Shown: positions 19,187 through 29,034, counted from the stretch's first letter. The stretch is 64,000 nucleotides of DNA from Paracoccus spongiarum (GCF_030732095.1 NZ_JAVAMQ010000008.1:1-64000), one strand, 5' to 3'. A program made the numbers and translations. Notes: generated by a model from the sequence alone, not told the origin.

Positions 19187-20187
19187 ACGCTGTCGGCCGT
19201 GAAGGTGACAAAGCGGATCGGGCTTTTGTCGGGCGCGATGTCGGTCAGTCCGATCCGATGCAGAACGACATCCAGCGCGCGCCGGGCCTGTGCCTCGGGC
19301 GCCTGGTCCAGCACGATGTCCATCAGCCCCTCGGTCAGGCCCCGGCCGGTCGCGTCGGTCAGTTCGTGGCCGACGAAGAACAGGTCCTGCCCGCGCGGAT
19401 CGTGGCGCAGCACCTCCAGCAGGGCCGCGTTGCCGCCGCCCGAATTGTAGATGCCGGCCAGGTCGGGGTGCCGCCGAAGGGCGTGGAACAGCAGGTCGGC
19501 GCTGCGTGCGTCGTCGTCGAGGCCAAAGCCCAGCCAGGCGAAATGCACCGCGCTGTCGGGATGGGCGGCGATCCCGTCCGAGAAGCCGCGGATGCGTTCG
19601 CGGTGAAGCCGGTAGATCGGATGACACAGCGCGATGGCGGGGCCGGGCCTGCGGGCCATCCGCGCCATGAAGCGCGCGGCGCTGCGCCCGGCCGCATAGT
19701 TGTCGATGCCGACAAACGCCCCGATCCGGTCGGCGGCGGGGTTCACGAGGTTCACGACCGGCACGCCCGACGAGGCGACCCCTGCGACGGCCGCGCGGAT
19801 CAGCGGATGGTCGGGCACCGTCACGATCAGCGCGGCCCGGCGCGTCCCGGTGGCGGCGATGCGGCGGGCGATCTCGGCCGGGTTCATCTCGTCGGTGAAG
19901 CTGCGTTGCAGCACCACCAGCGGGTTCAGAGTCGCGGCGATGCGCTCGAAGGCGTGCGACAGTCGCCGGAAAAAGGTCGTTTCGGGCCGCACCATCAGCA
20001 CCTCGACGCGCAGCAGCCCGCGATGCCGGTCGGGCAGCAGCCGCGGATAGCCCAGCGCGCGCGCTGCCAGCACCACCTTTTCGGTGGTGTCCGGCCGCAC
20101 GCCGCCCCGCCCGTTCAGCACCCGCTCGACCGTGGCGGTGCCGACGCCCGCGCGCGCCGCGATGTCCCTGAAGGTGGGCCCGCCCAT
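19183..20187 (-). CDS. LacI-family transcriptional regulator
   Basis: A 334-aa regulator with an N-terminal lambda-like HTH (TFRDIAARAGVGTATVERVLN, hinge following at about 45-60) and a periplasmic-binding-protein-like effector domain from about residue 65 (for example GAFVGIDNYAAGRSAA, IYNSGGGNAALLEVL). This class usually senses a sugar or cyclitol. The recognition helix reads TVERVLN instead of the common TVSRVLN. The frame stays open far upstream, but the ATG at 20187 gives the family N-terminus. First gene before the moc-like cluster. Confidence 0.85.
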   Translation of the reverse strand: MGGPTFRDIAARAGVGTATVERVLNGRGGVRPDTTEKVVLAARALGYPRLLPDRHRGLLRVEVLMVRPETTFFRRLSHAFERIAATLNPLVVLQRSFTDEMNPAEIARRIAATGTRRAALIVTVPDHPLIRAAVAGVASSGVPVVNLVNPAADRIGAFVGIDNYAAGRSAARFMARMARRPGPAIALCHPIYRLHRERIRGFSDGIAAHPDSAVHFAWLGFGLDDDARSADLLFHALRRHPDLAGIYNSGGGNAALLEVLRHDPRGQDLFFVGHELTDATGRGLTEGLMDIVLDQAPEAQARRALDVVLHRIGLTDIAPDKSPIRFVTFTADSV

Positions 20188-20289
20188 GCCGCCTCCCTGC
20201 CCGTCGCGGCCAAGGCTAATGCGCCGCGCCCCGGTCGTCGAGAAGGGAGGCCCCGAAAATCGCATCCTCGCTGGCAACGCCGAGGCGGA

Positions 20290-20685
20290 CGCCGCGCGTG
20301 ACCCGGAATTGCTCGGCCAGATCCCCTTGCAGAACCTGGACCCGGACAGGTTCGCGGCGACGATGGTGGCCCCGACCATCCGGGCCGTTGGGCGCGCGGG
20401 ATGCCTCGGTGCTGATGGCGGTCAGTCGGCGCCAGCGGCATCAGGCCGCTGCAATTCGGCCTGCCGCGGACTGACATCGCGCAGACCGGCGCCGTCGAGG
20501 TTGACGCCCGGACAGCACGCGCCCGGCCTCAGTTCGCATCCACCGTCCACCAGCGGGCCTTTGGCAGGGGCATCGCTGTCGATGATGATCGGACAGCCGC
20601 GGCCGCCGATGATGACAGAGGCCTGGTCGGCGAGCGTCGGCATGGTGGCCAGCCAGAACAAGGGCGGCAGGATCAGGTGTGACAT
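20290..20685 (-). pseudogene. Decayed exported pentapeptide-repeat protein
   Basis: From an ATG at 20685 with an AGGA site the frame encodes a signal-peptide-like start (MSHLILPPLFWLATMPTLA), four cysteines, then five-residue repeats (NLDG AGLRD VSPRQ AELQR). A TGA at 20424-20422 ends it after 87 aa. Beyond the stop, in the same frame and in the same five-residue register, further repeats follow (ARMVG ATIVA ANLSG SRFCK). This is best read as one gene broken by a nonsense codon. Alternatively the 87-aa product is the true protein. The right-hand limit of the repeats is approximate. Confidence 0.45.
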
Positions 20686-21008
20686 CGGGATCCTGATCTG
20701 GATTGCGTCGGGCAGAAAGGCGGCGAGATCGGCGGGGGTCTGCCCCTCGCCCTGCACCGCCTCATTCGGCCAAGGCCGGCAGTTCGTTCGGGGTCTCGTC
20801 TCCCAGGAACGGGCCGCCCTGGCTGAAGTGGTTCACGGGAAGCTGTGCGCAGGTCGGAAAAGGCGGCAGCTGTCCTTGGGTGGCAGGCCGGACCCGGCAG
20901 CGTCCCGAGGTCGAATCGCCAGGAAATCGCGGGGATGCCAGGCTGGTGGGCATCGCGCGCGCGGATCAAAAGGCGGGTGCCGCGCACCGGGCCGCCGCGC
21001 CTGCGGCC
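20686..21008. other. Gap without a recognised gene
   Basis: Between the decayed repeat gene and the CoA-transferase gene only short frames occur, on the minus strand, none with family likeness. It may hold more of the decayed gene; no hairpin with T-run or clear promoter is seen. Confidence 0.4.
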
Positions 21009-22157
21009 TCAGTCCCGCGAGAACCGCCAGGCGCCGCAGCCCAGCGCGGGGGCGGCGCGGTCGGCGGCCAGTTCGCTGCGCGAGAAGCGGATCGGGGTGC
21101 GCAACCCGTCGATGCCTTCGGGCGCCACGCGCAGGCCGCGGGCCGCAACCTGCGGCTCGGACAGGGCCTCGCCGACGCTGTTGACCGGCCCCGCGGGGAC
21201 CGCTGCGCCTTCCAGCGCCGCAATCAGGTCGGCGCGGCTGCGGCGCGATGTCGCCTCGGCCAGGATCGCGGTCAGCCGGTCGCGATGCACCACGCGCAGC
21301 GCATTGGTGGCGAAATCGGCGTCGCCCGCCAGATCGGGCAGGCCGAGCGCCCGGCACAGTGCCGCAAATTGCCGGTCATTGCCGCAGGCGATGATCAGGT
21401 GCCCGTCGGCGGCGGGGAACAGTTGATACGGCACGATGTTGGGATGGGCATTGCCAAGGCGATGTGGCTCGTGCCCGCCCAGAAGAAAGTTGGTCGCCTG
21501 ATTGGCCAGCACCGCCACGCCGCAATCCAGCAGCGACAGGTCCAGATGCTGCCCCTGCCCCGACCGCGTGCGCTCGGCCAGCGCCGCCTGGACCGCGATG
21601 GCACCGTAAAGTCCGGTGAAGATGTCGATCCAGGCAACCCCGACCTTCTGCGGTTCGCCATCGGGCGCGCCGGTCAGGTCCATGATGCCCGACATCCCCT
21701 GGATCAGGAAATCATAACCCGGCTGCGCGGCCCGTGGGCCGTCCTGCCCGAAGCCGGTGATCGAGGCATAGACGAGGCCCGGATTGCGCGCCGCAAGGCT
21801 GGCATGATCCAGCCCGAATCGCGCCAGCCCGCCGACCTTGAAATTCTCGATGAGCACATCCGCGCTGTCGATCAGGGCCTTCAGCCGGTCCAGATCCGCC
21901 GCATCGTTGAAATCGCAGATCACCGACGTCTTGCCGCGGTTGGCGGCGTGAAAATAGGCGGCGACCGTCTCGGTCGTGCCGTCGGGGCGCGGGCGCTGGA
22001 TGAAGGGCGGACCCCAGCGGCGGGTGTCGTCGCCCTCGGGCGCCTCGACCTTGATGACCTCGGCACCCAGGTCGGCCAGCGTCTGGCCCAGCCAGGGACC
22101 GGCCAGGATCCGCGCCAGTTCGACGACGCGCAGCCCCTTCAGCGGCGGCTCAGCCAA
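21009..22157 (-). CDS. CaiB/BaiF family CoA-transferase (probable glutarate CoA-transferase)
   Basis: A family III CoA-transferase of about 382 aa. It has the [14 protein letters not shown]-terminus, GAEVIKVE, an [11 protein letters not shown] stretch, ADVLIENFK and the [17 protein letters not shown] block with the catalytic Asp expected of the family. It follows gcdH with an eight-base overlap if the TTG at 22157 is used; a GTG at 22181 would add eight residues. Beside glutaryl-CoA dehydrogenase this is the expected enzyme for making glutaryl-CoA from glutarate (GcdG role), an inference from context. Confidence 0.8.
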   Translation of the reverse strand: MAEPPLKGLRVVELARILAGPWLGQTLADLGAEVIKVEAPEGDDTRRWGPPFIQRPRPDGTTETVAAYFHAANRGKTSVICDFNDAADLDRLKALIDSADVLIENFKVGGLARFGLDHASLAARNPGLVYASITGFGQDGPRAAQPGYDFLIQGMSGIMDLTGAPDGEPQKVGVAWIDIFTGLYGAIAVQAALAERTRSGQGQHLDLSLLDCGVAVLANQATNFLLGGHEPHRLGNAHPNIVPYQLFPAADGHLIIACGNDRQFAALCRALGLPDLAGDADFATNALRVVHRDRLTAILAEATSRRSRADLIAALEGAAVPAGPVNSVGEALSEPQVAARGLRVAPEGIDGLRTPIRFSRSELAADRAAPALGCGAWRFSRD

Positions 22158-23349
22158 AGGCCTGCAACCCGGTCTGCGCACGACCCAGGATCAGCGCATG
22201 GACGTCATGCGTGCCCTCATAGGTGTTCACCGTCTCGAGGTTCTGGGCGTGGCGCATGACGTGATAGCCGATCTGGATGCCATTGCCGCCATGCATGTCG
22301 CGGGCCTGCCGCGCGATGTCCAGCGCCTTGCCGCAATTGTTGCGCTTGACGATGGAAATCATTTCCGGCGCGAAGCGGCCCTCGTCGAGCAGCCGCCCGA
22401 CCCGCAGGCTGGCCTGCAGGCCAAGCGCGATTTCGGTCTGCATGTCGGCCAGCTTCTTCTGGAACAGCTGCGTCGCGGCCAGCGGTCGCGCGAACTGGTG
22501 CCGGTCCAGCCCGTATTGGCGGGCGCGGAACCAGCAATCCTCGGCCGCGCCCATCACGCCCCAGCTGATCCCATAGCGCGCCCGGTTCAGGCAGCCGAAC
22601 GGTCCGGCCATGCCCTCGGCATGGGGCAGCAATGCCTCCTCGCCGACCTCGACATTCTCCATCACGATCTCGCCGGTGATCGAGGCGCGCAGGCTCAGCT
22701 TGCCGGCGATCTTCGGGGCGGACAGCCCCTTCATGCCCTTGTCCAGCACGAAGCCCCGCACCTTGCCGCCATGCGCATCGGACTTGGCCCAGACGACAAA
22801 GACATCCGCGATCGGGCTGTTCGAGATCCACATCTTCGAGCCGTTCAGAACATAGCCGGCATCGGTCTTGCGGGCCCGCGTCTTCATGCCTCCCGGGTCC
22901 GAGCCGGCATCGGGTTCGGTCAGCCCGAAGCAGCCGATCCATTCACCCGATGCAAGACGCGGAAGATAGCGGCGCTTCTGATCCTCGCTGCCATAAGCCT
23001 CGATCGGGAACATCACCAGCGAGGACTGGACAGAGGCCATGCTGCGATAGCCGCTGTCGATCCGCTCGATCTCACGGGCGACAAGGCCGTAGGCCACGTA
23101 AGAGGCGCCGACGCCGCCATATTCCTCGGCCACGGTGACGCCCAGCATCCCCGCCGCGCCCATCTCGCGGAAGATCGCGGGATCGGTGCGTTCGTGAAGA
23201 TAGGCGTCCTCGACGCGGGGGGCCAGGCTTTCGGCCGCGAAGGCCGCCGCGCTGTCGCGGATCATCCGCTCTTCCGCGGTCATCTGGTCGTCCAGAAGGA
23301 ACGGGTCCGACCAGGAAAAGGGCTGACCTCGGTGCGACGTGGCGGACAT
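22150..23349 (-). CDS. gcdH: Glutaryl-CoA dehydrogenase
   Basis: A 399-aa acyl-CoA dehydrogenase that oxidises and decarboxylates glutaryl-CoA to crotonyl-CoA in lysine and tryptophan or glutarate breakdown. The GcdH-type features are [15 protein letters not shown], the [11 protein letters not shown] block, the [15 protein letters not shown] stretch with the substrate-binding arginine, and the C-terminal [20 protein letters not shown] with the catalytic glutamate. Family length is normal. It is divergent from a LysR regulator, as in known gcd loci. Confidence 0.92.
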   Translation of the reverse strand: MSATSHRGQPFSWSDPFLLDDQMTAEERMIRDSAAAFAAESLAPRVEDAYLHERTDPAIFREMGAAGMLGVTVAEEYGGVGASYVAYGLVAREIERIDSGYRSMASVQSSLVMFPIEAYGSEDQKRRYLPRLASGEWIGCFGLTEPDAGSDPGGMKTRARKTDAGYVLNGSKMWISNSPIADVFVVWAKSDAHGGKVRGFVLDKGMKGLSAPKIAGKLSLRASITGEIVMENVEVGEEALLPHAEGMAGPFGCLNRARYGISWGVMGAAEDCWFRARQYGLDRHQFARPLAATQLFQKKLADMQTEIALGLQASLRVGRLLDEGRFAPEMISIVKRNNCGKALDIARQARDMHGGNGIQIGYHVMRHAQNLETVNTYEGTHDVHALILGRAQTGLQAFG

Positions 23350-23424
23350 GAGAACCTCCTTGCTGCGCGGAATGAGCCGTCATTCTGGCCGCAAGCCATA
23401 GGGCTTTGCAACCGGCGCGGAAAA

Positions 23425-23435
23425 CGGATAATCCG
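23425..23435. promoter_or_regulatory. Palindrome between gcdH and the LysR gene
   Basis: CGGATAATCCG is a perfect 5-1-5 inverted repeat in the divergent promoter region, 76 bases from the gcdH start and 23 from the LysR start. LysR proteins bind such dyads and activate the neighbouring gene. It is short, so chance is not excluded. Confidence 0.35.
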
Positions 23436-23457
23436 CATCCGATCATGCATGGAATGA

Positions 23458-24387
23458 ATGATGTTGCGCCAGCGCCGCTTTCTGCCCAATCTCAGCCTGC
23501 TGATGGCCTTCGACGCGGTGATGCGCTGCGGCTCGGTGACGGCGGCGGCGCAGGACCTGTCGCTGACGCAAAGCACCGTCAGCCGGCTGATCCAGACCCT
23601 CGAGGCGCAGCTGGGCCGGCCGCTGTTCCGCCGCGATCGCCGCCGGCTGATCCCCACCGAGGCCGCGCAGCGCTATTTCCGCGATGTCTCGGCCGCGCTG
23701 GACATGGTGCAGCGCGCCAGCATGGCGCTGATCGCCAATCCCGATGGCGGCACGCTGAACCTGGCGGTGCTGCCGACCTTCGGCACGCGCTGGCTGGCGC
23801 CCCGGCTGCCGCATTTCCTGTCGGCCAATCCGGGAGTGCTGGTCAACCTCGCCACGAGGTTTGCCCGCTTCAGCTTTGACGCCGAGCCCTTCGACGCGAT
23901 GATCTGCTTTGGCCAGGACGACTGGCCCGCGGCGCGGCACCTCAGGCTGTTCGACGAGACGCTGACCGCCTGCGCCGCGCCCGGTCTGCTGGCCGATCGG
24001 CCGGTCCGTGGCCCGCGCGATCTGGACGGGCAGGTTCTGCTGCAACTGGAAACGCGCCCGACCGCCTGGGCGGCCTGGTTCGCCGCGCAAGGCGCCGAGC
24101 CGCCGCCCGCCGCACAGGCGATGCTGATGGACCAGTTCTCGATGATGATCCAGGCCGCGATCTCGGGCATCGGCATCGCGCTGCTGCCCGACTATCTGGC
24201 CCGGACCGAGATCGCCGAGGGTCGGCTGCGGCCGATCCTGCGCGAGGCGGTGCCGGGTCCGGGCGCCTACTGGCTGGTCTGGCCGCCCGAGAAGGACGAC
24301 CTCGCCCCGCTGCGGGCATTCCGGGCATGGCTTGCCACGCAGGCGGCGGCCGGGGCGCCACTTCCAAGTCCCGGCGCCTGCGGCTAG
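23458..24387 (+). CDS. LysR-family regulator, probable GcdR
   Basis: A 309-aa LysR protein: HTH at about residues 12-70 (GSVTAAAQDLSLTQSTVSRLI) and a substrate-binding domain from about 95 to 300. It lies divergent from gcdH, which is the arrangement of GcdR, an activator responding to glutarate in pseudomonads. The alternative ATG three bases downstream would serve as well. The assignment as GcdR is by context. Confidence 0.8.
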   Translation: MMLRQRRFLPNLSLLMAFDAVMRCGSVTAAAQDLSLTQSTVSRLIQTLEAQLGRPLFRRDRRRLIPTEAAQRYFRDVSAALDMVQRASMALIANPDGGTLNLAVLPTFGTRWLAPRLPHFLSANPGVLVNLATRFARFSFDAEPFDAMICFGQDDWPAARHLRLFDETLTACAAPGLLADRPVRGPRDLDGQVLLQLETRPTAWAAWFAAQGAEPPPAAQAMLMDQFSMMIQAAISGIGIALLPDYLARTEIAEGRLRPILREAVPGPGAYWLVWPPEKDDLAPLRAFRAWLATQAAAGAPLPSPGACG

Positions 24388-24454
24388 GGTCGCGCCGAGG
24401 ATCAGGCCGGGAACACGGGGCGCGCGACGGATGGCTGGCACGAAAGAGGGCGCG

Positions 24455-25453
24455 ATGTCGGGCGGCGCATCCACGGTCAACCTGCTGGTCGTGGCGCAGG
24501 CCGGGCGGCTGGAATTCCAGTCCCTGATCCTTGCCGCCAGCCTGCGCCGGTTTTCGCCCGACTGGCAAGGACGGCTGTTCGTGGCCGAGCCGCAGCCCGA
24601 GGGCGCCTGGGCCGGGCACGAGACCCGTATCGCGCCCGAGACCCGCGCCCTCCTGGAAAGCCTTGGCGCCGAAATCCTGCCCTTCACGGCGCGGCATTTC
24701 GGGGCATCCTACCCTTATGGCAACAAGATCGAGGCGCTGTTCGCCCTGCCCGCCTGCGAGCCTTTCCTGTTTCTCGACACCGACACGCTGATCACCGGGC
24801 CGCTGGACAGCCTGGCCCTTGATCCTGCCCGGCCCTCGGCCTCGATGCGGCGCGAGGCGACATGGCCCATCCCGCCGCTTTACGGCCCGGGCTATGGCGG
24901 CATCTGGAAATCGCTTTATGACCGCTTCGGGCTGGATTTCGACAGTTCGCTGGACCGGGACCAGCCGGACGAGCACTGGGAACGCTATCTCTACTTCAAC
25001 GCGGGATGGTTCTTCGGGCCCGACCCGGCAGAGTTCGGGCGCAGGTTCCAGAACTGGGCGCTGGCCCTGCGCGACGAGCCGGGCGACGAACTGGCCTGCC
25101 AGAGCCTCGATCCCTGGCTGGACCAGGCGGTTCTGCCGCTGGTGATCCATTCCTTCGGCGGCGGTCGGCCCGGCCCCGGCCTGAACGGCCTGGACGGTGC
25201 GGTCACCTGCCATTACCGCAACCTTCCGCTGCTATACACCCGCGAATCCGACGCGGTGCTGGCCGCCCTGGAAGAGGCCGTCGCGGGGAACCGGATCAAG
25301 AAGCGCCTGCGCGACTGGGACCCGGCGCGCAAGCTGATCTATCAGGGCAAGGGCCGCGACAAGGTTCGCCCGATGTTCGATCGCAACGCCCTGCCCGGCA
25401 AGGAACAGCCGATCCGCAACCAGCTGAAGCAGAAGGGCTGGTGGCTGGTCTGA
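24455..25453 (+). CDS. Glycosyltransferase-like protein (GT-A/GT8-like fold), unknown acceptor
   Basis: A protein of about 332 aa with a nucleotide-sugar transferase look: VNLLVVAQAGRLEFQSLI at the start, an FLFLDTDTLITGPL segment that carries a DxD motif, and a later LYFNAGWFFG. No signal peptide or membrane segment is seen, so it is likely cytoplasmic. An ATG at 24431 would add eight residues; the ATG at 24455 has the better AGAGGG ribosome site. It converges on ileS. I do not recognise a characterised homologue. Confidence 0.55.
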   Translation: MSGGASTVNLLVVAQAGRLEFQSLILAASLRRFSPDWQGRLFVAEPQPEGAWAGHETRIAPETRALLESLGAEILPFTARHFGASYPYGNKIEALFALPACEPFLFLDTDTLITGPLDSLALDPARPSASMRREATWPIPPLYGPGYGGIWKSLYDRFGLDFDSSLDRDQPDEHWERYLYFNAGWFFGPDPAEFGRRFQNWALALRDEPGDELACQSLDPWLDQAVLPLVIHSFGGGRPGPGLNGLDGAVTCHYRNLPLLYTRESDAVLAALEEAVAGNRIKKRLRDWDPARKLIYQGKGRDKVRPMFDRNALPGKEQPIRNQLKQKGWWLV

Positions 25454-25463
25454 CGGCCGGGGA

Positions 25464-28409
25464 TCACGCCTGATCCAGAACCGCGTCGCAGCGGGCGCAG
25501 ACCCCCGGATGATCGTGGCTGCCGACATCAGGCAGGATCTTCCAGCACCGCTGGCACTTCTCGCCCTCGGCCAGTTCGAAGACAACGCCCAGCCCCGGCG
25601 CCTCGGCCATGCGGAAAGCCTCGTTCGGGACCGGATCGCCGGTCAGCGACAGGTCCGAGACGATGCACATGTCGGTGAAGTTCACCGATTTCAGCGCCGC
25701 CAGCATCTCGGCATCCTCGACATGGACGACCGGCGCGGCCTCGAGACTGGCACCGATCGTCTTGTCGGCGCGCTTGACCTCCAACGCGGCGGTGACGACG
25801 CGGCGGGCGCGGCGGACGTGGTCCCATTTCGCGGCCAGCGGCTCGTTCAGCCAGTCGGCGGGGGTGGTCGCGAAATCATGCAGATGCACGCTGTCGTCCT
25901 CGGACGGGAAACGCGACAGCCATACATCCTCCATGGTGAAGGGCAGGATCGGCGCCAGCCATGTCACCAGCCGGTGATAGAGGATGTCCATGACCGTCCG
26001 CACCGCCCGGCGCCGCGTGCTGCCGGGCGCGTCGCAATACAGCGCGTCCTTGCGGATGTCGAAATAGAAGGCCGACAGATCGACCGTGCAGAACTGGAAC
26101 AGCGTCTGGAACACGCCCTGGAAATCGAAGGCGGCATAGCCCTGCCGCACCTGATGATCCAGCTGCGCCAGCCGGTGCAGCACCCATTGTTCCAGTTCGG
26201 GCATCTGCGCGGGTGCGATCGTCTCGGCCTTGTCGAAGCCCGACAGCGCACCCAGCAGAAAGCGCAGCGTGTTGCGCAGCCGGCGATAGCTGTCGGCGGT
26301 CCCCTTCAGGATCTCGGGTCCGATGCGCTGATCGGCGGTATAGTCGGCCTGCGCCACCCACAGCCGCAGGATGTCGGCGCCGTATTGTTCGATCACCTTG
26401 GCCGGCACGATGGTGTTGCCAAGCGATTTGGACATCTTCATGCCCTTCTCGTCCAGCGTGAAGCCATGCGTGACGACGTTGCGATAGGGCGCGCGGCCCC
26501 TGGTCGCGCAGGCCTGCAGCAGCGAGGACTGGAACCAGCCGCGATGCTGGTCGGTGCCCTCCAGATACAGATCGGCAATGCCGTCGGCCGCGCCATCCTC
26601 GCGGTCGCGCAGCACGAAGGCGTGGGTCGAGCCGCTGTCGAACCACACGTCCAGCACGTCCATCACCTGATCGTAGGCGTCGGGATCGGCGATTCCGTCC
26701 AGCATCTGTGCCTTGAAGCCGGCGCGATACCAGACATCGGCGCCCTCGGCCTCGAAGGCGGCGATGATGCGGTCGTTCACCCGCGCATCGCGCAGCAGGA
26801 AGTCGTCGTCGGTGGGCCGTGCGCCCTTCTTCACGAAGGCGGTCAGCGGCACGCCCCAGGCGCGCTGGCGCGACAGCACCCAGTCGGGGCGGTTCTCGAC
26901 CATGCTGTGGATGCGGTTGCGGCCGGTCTGCGGCCACCATTTCACCAGCTTGTCGATGCTGGTCAGCGCACGCGCCCGGATCGTGGCCCCGTAATCGCCC
27001 ATGCCGTCGGCCAGCGGCGTGTCGATGGCGGCGAACCATTGCGGGGTGTTGCGATAGATCAGCGGCGCCTTGGACCGCCAGCTATGCGGATAGCTGTGCT
27101 TGATCTTGCCCTTGGCCAGCAGCGCACCGGCCCAGGCCAGTTGCTTGATGACACTGACATTGGCCGGACCGTCCTTGCCGTCGGGCGCCACGATCGCCTC
27201 GCCGCCGAACAGCGGCAGGTCCTTGCGATAGCTGCCATCGGGTTCGACGTTGTAGGTCATGGGCAGCCTGTATTTCAGGCCAAGCTGATAGTCGTCATCG
27301 CCGTGGCTGGGCGCGGTGTGGACAAAGCCGGTCCCCGCCTCATCGGTGACATGATCGCCGGGCAGCATGGGCACGTCGTAATCCCATTCGCCTTCGCCGC
27401 CCTCGACCCCGCGCAAGGGATGGGCGAGGGTCAGCCCTTCCAGTTCCGAAGCCGGAACATCCCGAATCCGCTTCCAGTCCTCGATTTTGGCCGAGGCCCT
27501 GACGCTCTCGGCCAGTGCATCGGCCAGAACCAGCCTTTCGCCAGTCTGCGCCGTGGCATTTTCGCCCGTCCCGCCGACCTCGTAGAGGCCATAGGCGATC
27601 GCCGGATTATAGGCCACCGCGCGGTTCTGCGGGATAGTCCAAGGCGTCGTGGTCCAGATCACCACGCTGGCCGCGCGCAGATCATCGCGACCGCGCAGCT
27701 CCGGGTCGTCGCCTCGGGCAACCATCCGAGGCTTGAACCGAACCCAGATCGTGTGGCTGGTGTGGTCGTGATATTCGACCTCGGCCTCGGCCAGCGCGGT
27801 CTTTTCGACCGGCGACCACATCACCGGCTTGGACCCCTGATAGAGGCTGCCATTCATCAGCAGCTTCATGAAATCCGCCGCGATCACCGCCTCGGCGTGG
27901 TAGTCCATGGTCAGGTAGGGGCGGTCCCAGGCGCCGGTGATGCCGAGGCGCTTGAACTCGTCGCGCTGGATGCCGACCCATTCCTCGGCAAAGCGGCGGC
28001 ATTCCTGCCGGAACTCGATCACGTCGACGGCGTCCTTGTCGCGGCCCTCACTGCGGTATTTCTCTTCGATCTTCCATTCGATCGGCAGGCCGTGGCAGTC
28101 CCAGCCCGGCACATAGCGCGCATCGCGGCCCATCATCTGGTGGCTGCGCACGATGATGTCCTTGATCGTCTTGTTCAGCGCGTGGCCGATATGCAGATGC
28201 CCGTTCGCATAGGGCGGGCCGTCATGCAGGATGAACGGCACCCGCCCTGCTGCCCGTTCGCGCAGCCGGTCATAAACGCCGATCCGCGCCCAGCGGGACA
28301 GCCAGTCGGGCTCGCGCGCGGGCAGGCCGGCGCGCATCGGAAAGTCGGTCTGCGGCAGAAAGACGGTATCGCGGTAGTCGGGGGCTTCGGCGCGGGGATC
28401 GGCGCTCAT
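25464..28409 (-). CDS. ileS: Isoleucyl-tRNA synthetase
   Basis: A 981-aa class I synthetase charging tRNA-Ile. It has the HIGH box (GHLHIGHALNKT), the WDCHGLPIEWKIEEK block, the connective editing domain, the KMSKS loop (EKGMKMSKSLGNT), an anticodon-binding domain, and a C-terminal zinc finger (CQRCW…CARCD). Length and order are typical of bacterial IleS. A very long antisense open frame opposite it is a GC-composition artefact. Confidence 0.98.
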   Translation of the reverse strand: MSADPRAEAPDYRDTVFLPQTDFPMRAGLPAREPDWLSRWARIGVYDRLRERAAGRVPFILHDGPPYANGHLHIGHALNKTIKDIIVRSHQMMGRDARYVPGWDCHGLPIEWKIEEKYRSEGRDKDAVDVIEFRQECRRFAEEWVGIQRDEFKRLGITGAWDRPYLTMDYHAEAVIAADFMKLLMNGSLYQGSKPVMWSPVEKTALAEAEVEYHDHTSHTIWVRFKPRMVARGDDPELRGRDDLRAASVVIWTTTPWTIPQNRAVAYNPAIAYGLYEVGGTGENATAQTGERLVLADALAESVRASAKIEDWKRIRDVPASELEGLTLAHPLRGVEGGEGEWDYDVPMLPGDHVTDEAGTGFVHTAPSHGDDDYQLGLKYRLPMTYNVEPDGSYRKDLPLFGGEAIVAPDGKDGPANVSVIKQLAWAGALLAKGKIKHSYPHSWRSKAPLIYRNTPQWFAAIDTPLADGMGDYGATIRARALTSIDKLVKWWPQTGRNRIHSMVENRPDWVLSRQRAWGVPLTAFVKKGARPTDDDFLLRDARVNDRIIAAFEAEGADVWYRAGFKAQMLDGIADPDAYDQVMDVLDVWFDSGSTHAFVLRDREDGAADGIADLYLEGTDQHRGWFQSSLLQACATRGRAPYRNVVTHGFTLDEKGMKMSKSLGNTIVPAKVIEQYGADILRLWVAQADYTADQRIGPEILKGTADSYRRLRNTLRFLLGALSGFDKAETIAPAQMPELEQWVLHRLAQLDHQVRQGYAAFDFQGVFQTLFQFCTVDLSAFYFDIRKDALYCDAPGSTRRRAVRTVMDILYHRLVTWLAPILPFTMEDVWLSRFPSEDDSVHLHDFATTPADWLNEPLAAKWDHVRRARRVVTAALEVKRADKTIGASLEAAPVVHVEDAEMLAALKSVNFTDMCIVSDLSLTGDPVPNEAFRMAEAPGLGVVFELAEGEKCQRCWKILPDVGSHDHPGVCARCDAVLDQA

Positions 28410-28635
28410 CGGGGCGTTCCTTCGTCAATCGTTCGGACATGGCTGACCCGGCGGCGCAAGACCTTACGCCGCCGGGCCGCTAATTCGATGTCCGAACGCC
28501 GGAAATTCCATGCCGCCCTCTATAGGAAGGCAGCCTTGGGGCTGCAAGCGCCCGACCACACCCCCGCACGCAATTCGGCCAGCGTCAGAAGGTCGCCTTG
28601 CGGGCGGCGGCGGGCGGGCGGAAGGTGCCCTCGCC

Positions 28636-29034
28636 ATGCAGCCCCGATTCGACATCACCGAGGACCAGATCGACCGCGTGATCGCGGTGTTCTATGGCGC
28701 CGTACGCCGCCACGAGGTTCTGGGCCCGGTCTTCAACCGCCATATCGGCGACTGGCCCGCGCATGAGGCCAAGATCGCGCGGTTCTGGAAGAAGGCGATC
28801 CTGTATCAGCCGGGCTATGACGGCAATCCGATGCAGGTGCACATGGCGGCGGGCGATGTGCGCGCCCAGCATTTCCCGATCTGGCTGGCGCTGTTCGACG
28901 AGACGCTGCGCCGCTGCGTGCCCTCCCAGACGGCAGCCGGCTGGTCGGCGCTGGCCCACCGCATCGGGCGCGGGCTGCGCATGGGGGTCGAGGATCTGCG
29001 CCAGCCGGCCGAGGGCCCGCCCGTGCTGCGTTAA
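28636..29034 (+). CDS. Group III truncated hemoglobin
   Basis: A 132-aa globin of the trHb3 group: FYGAVRRHEVLGPVF at helix B, WKKAILYQPGYDGNP in the E region, and the proximal-His helix region around AGDVRAQHFPIWLALF. It would bind haem with oxygen or NO. The upstream frame stays open, but the ATG at 28636 begins just before the globin domain. It converges on the TRIC-like gene with a four-base overlap. Confidence 0.85.
   Translation: MQPRFDITEDQIDRVIAVFYGAVRRHEVLGPVFNRHIGDWPAHEAKIARFWKKAILYQPGYDGNPMQVHMAAGDVRAQHFPIWLALFDETLRRCVPSQTAAGWSALAHRIGRGLRMGVEDLRQPAEGPPVLR

Noticed and set aside
25509-28766. A very long open frame opposite ileS (about 1085 codons)
   Set aside because: In GC-rich DNA the antisense of a strongly coding gene lacks stop codons. 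Its translation is rich in Arg, Gly, Ala and His with no domain, whereas ileS on the other strand is unmistakable.
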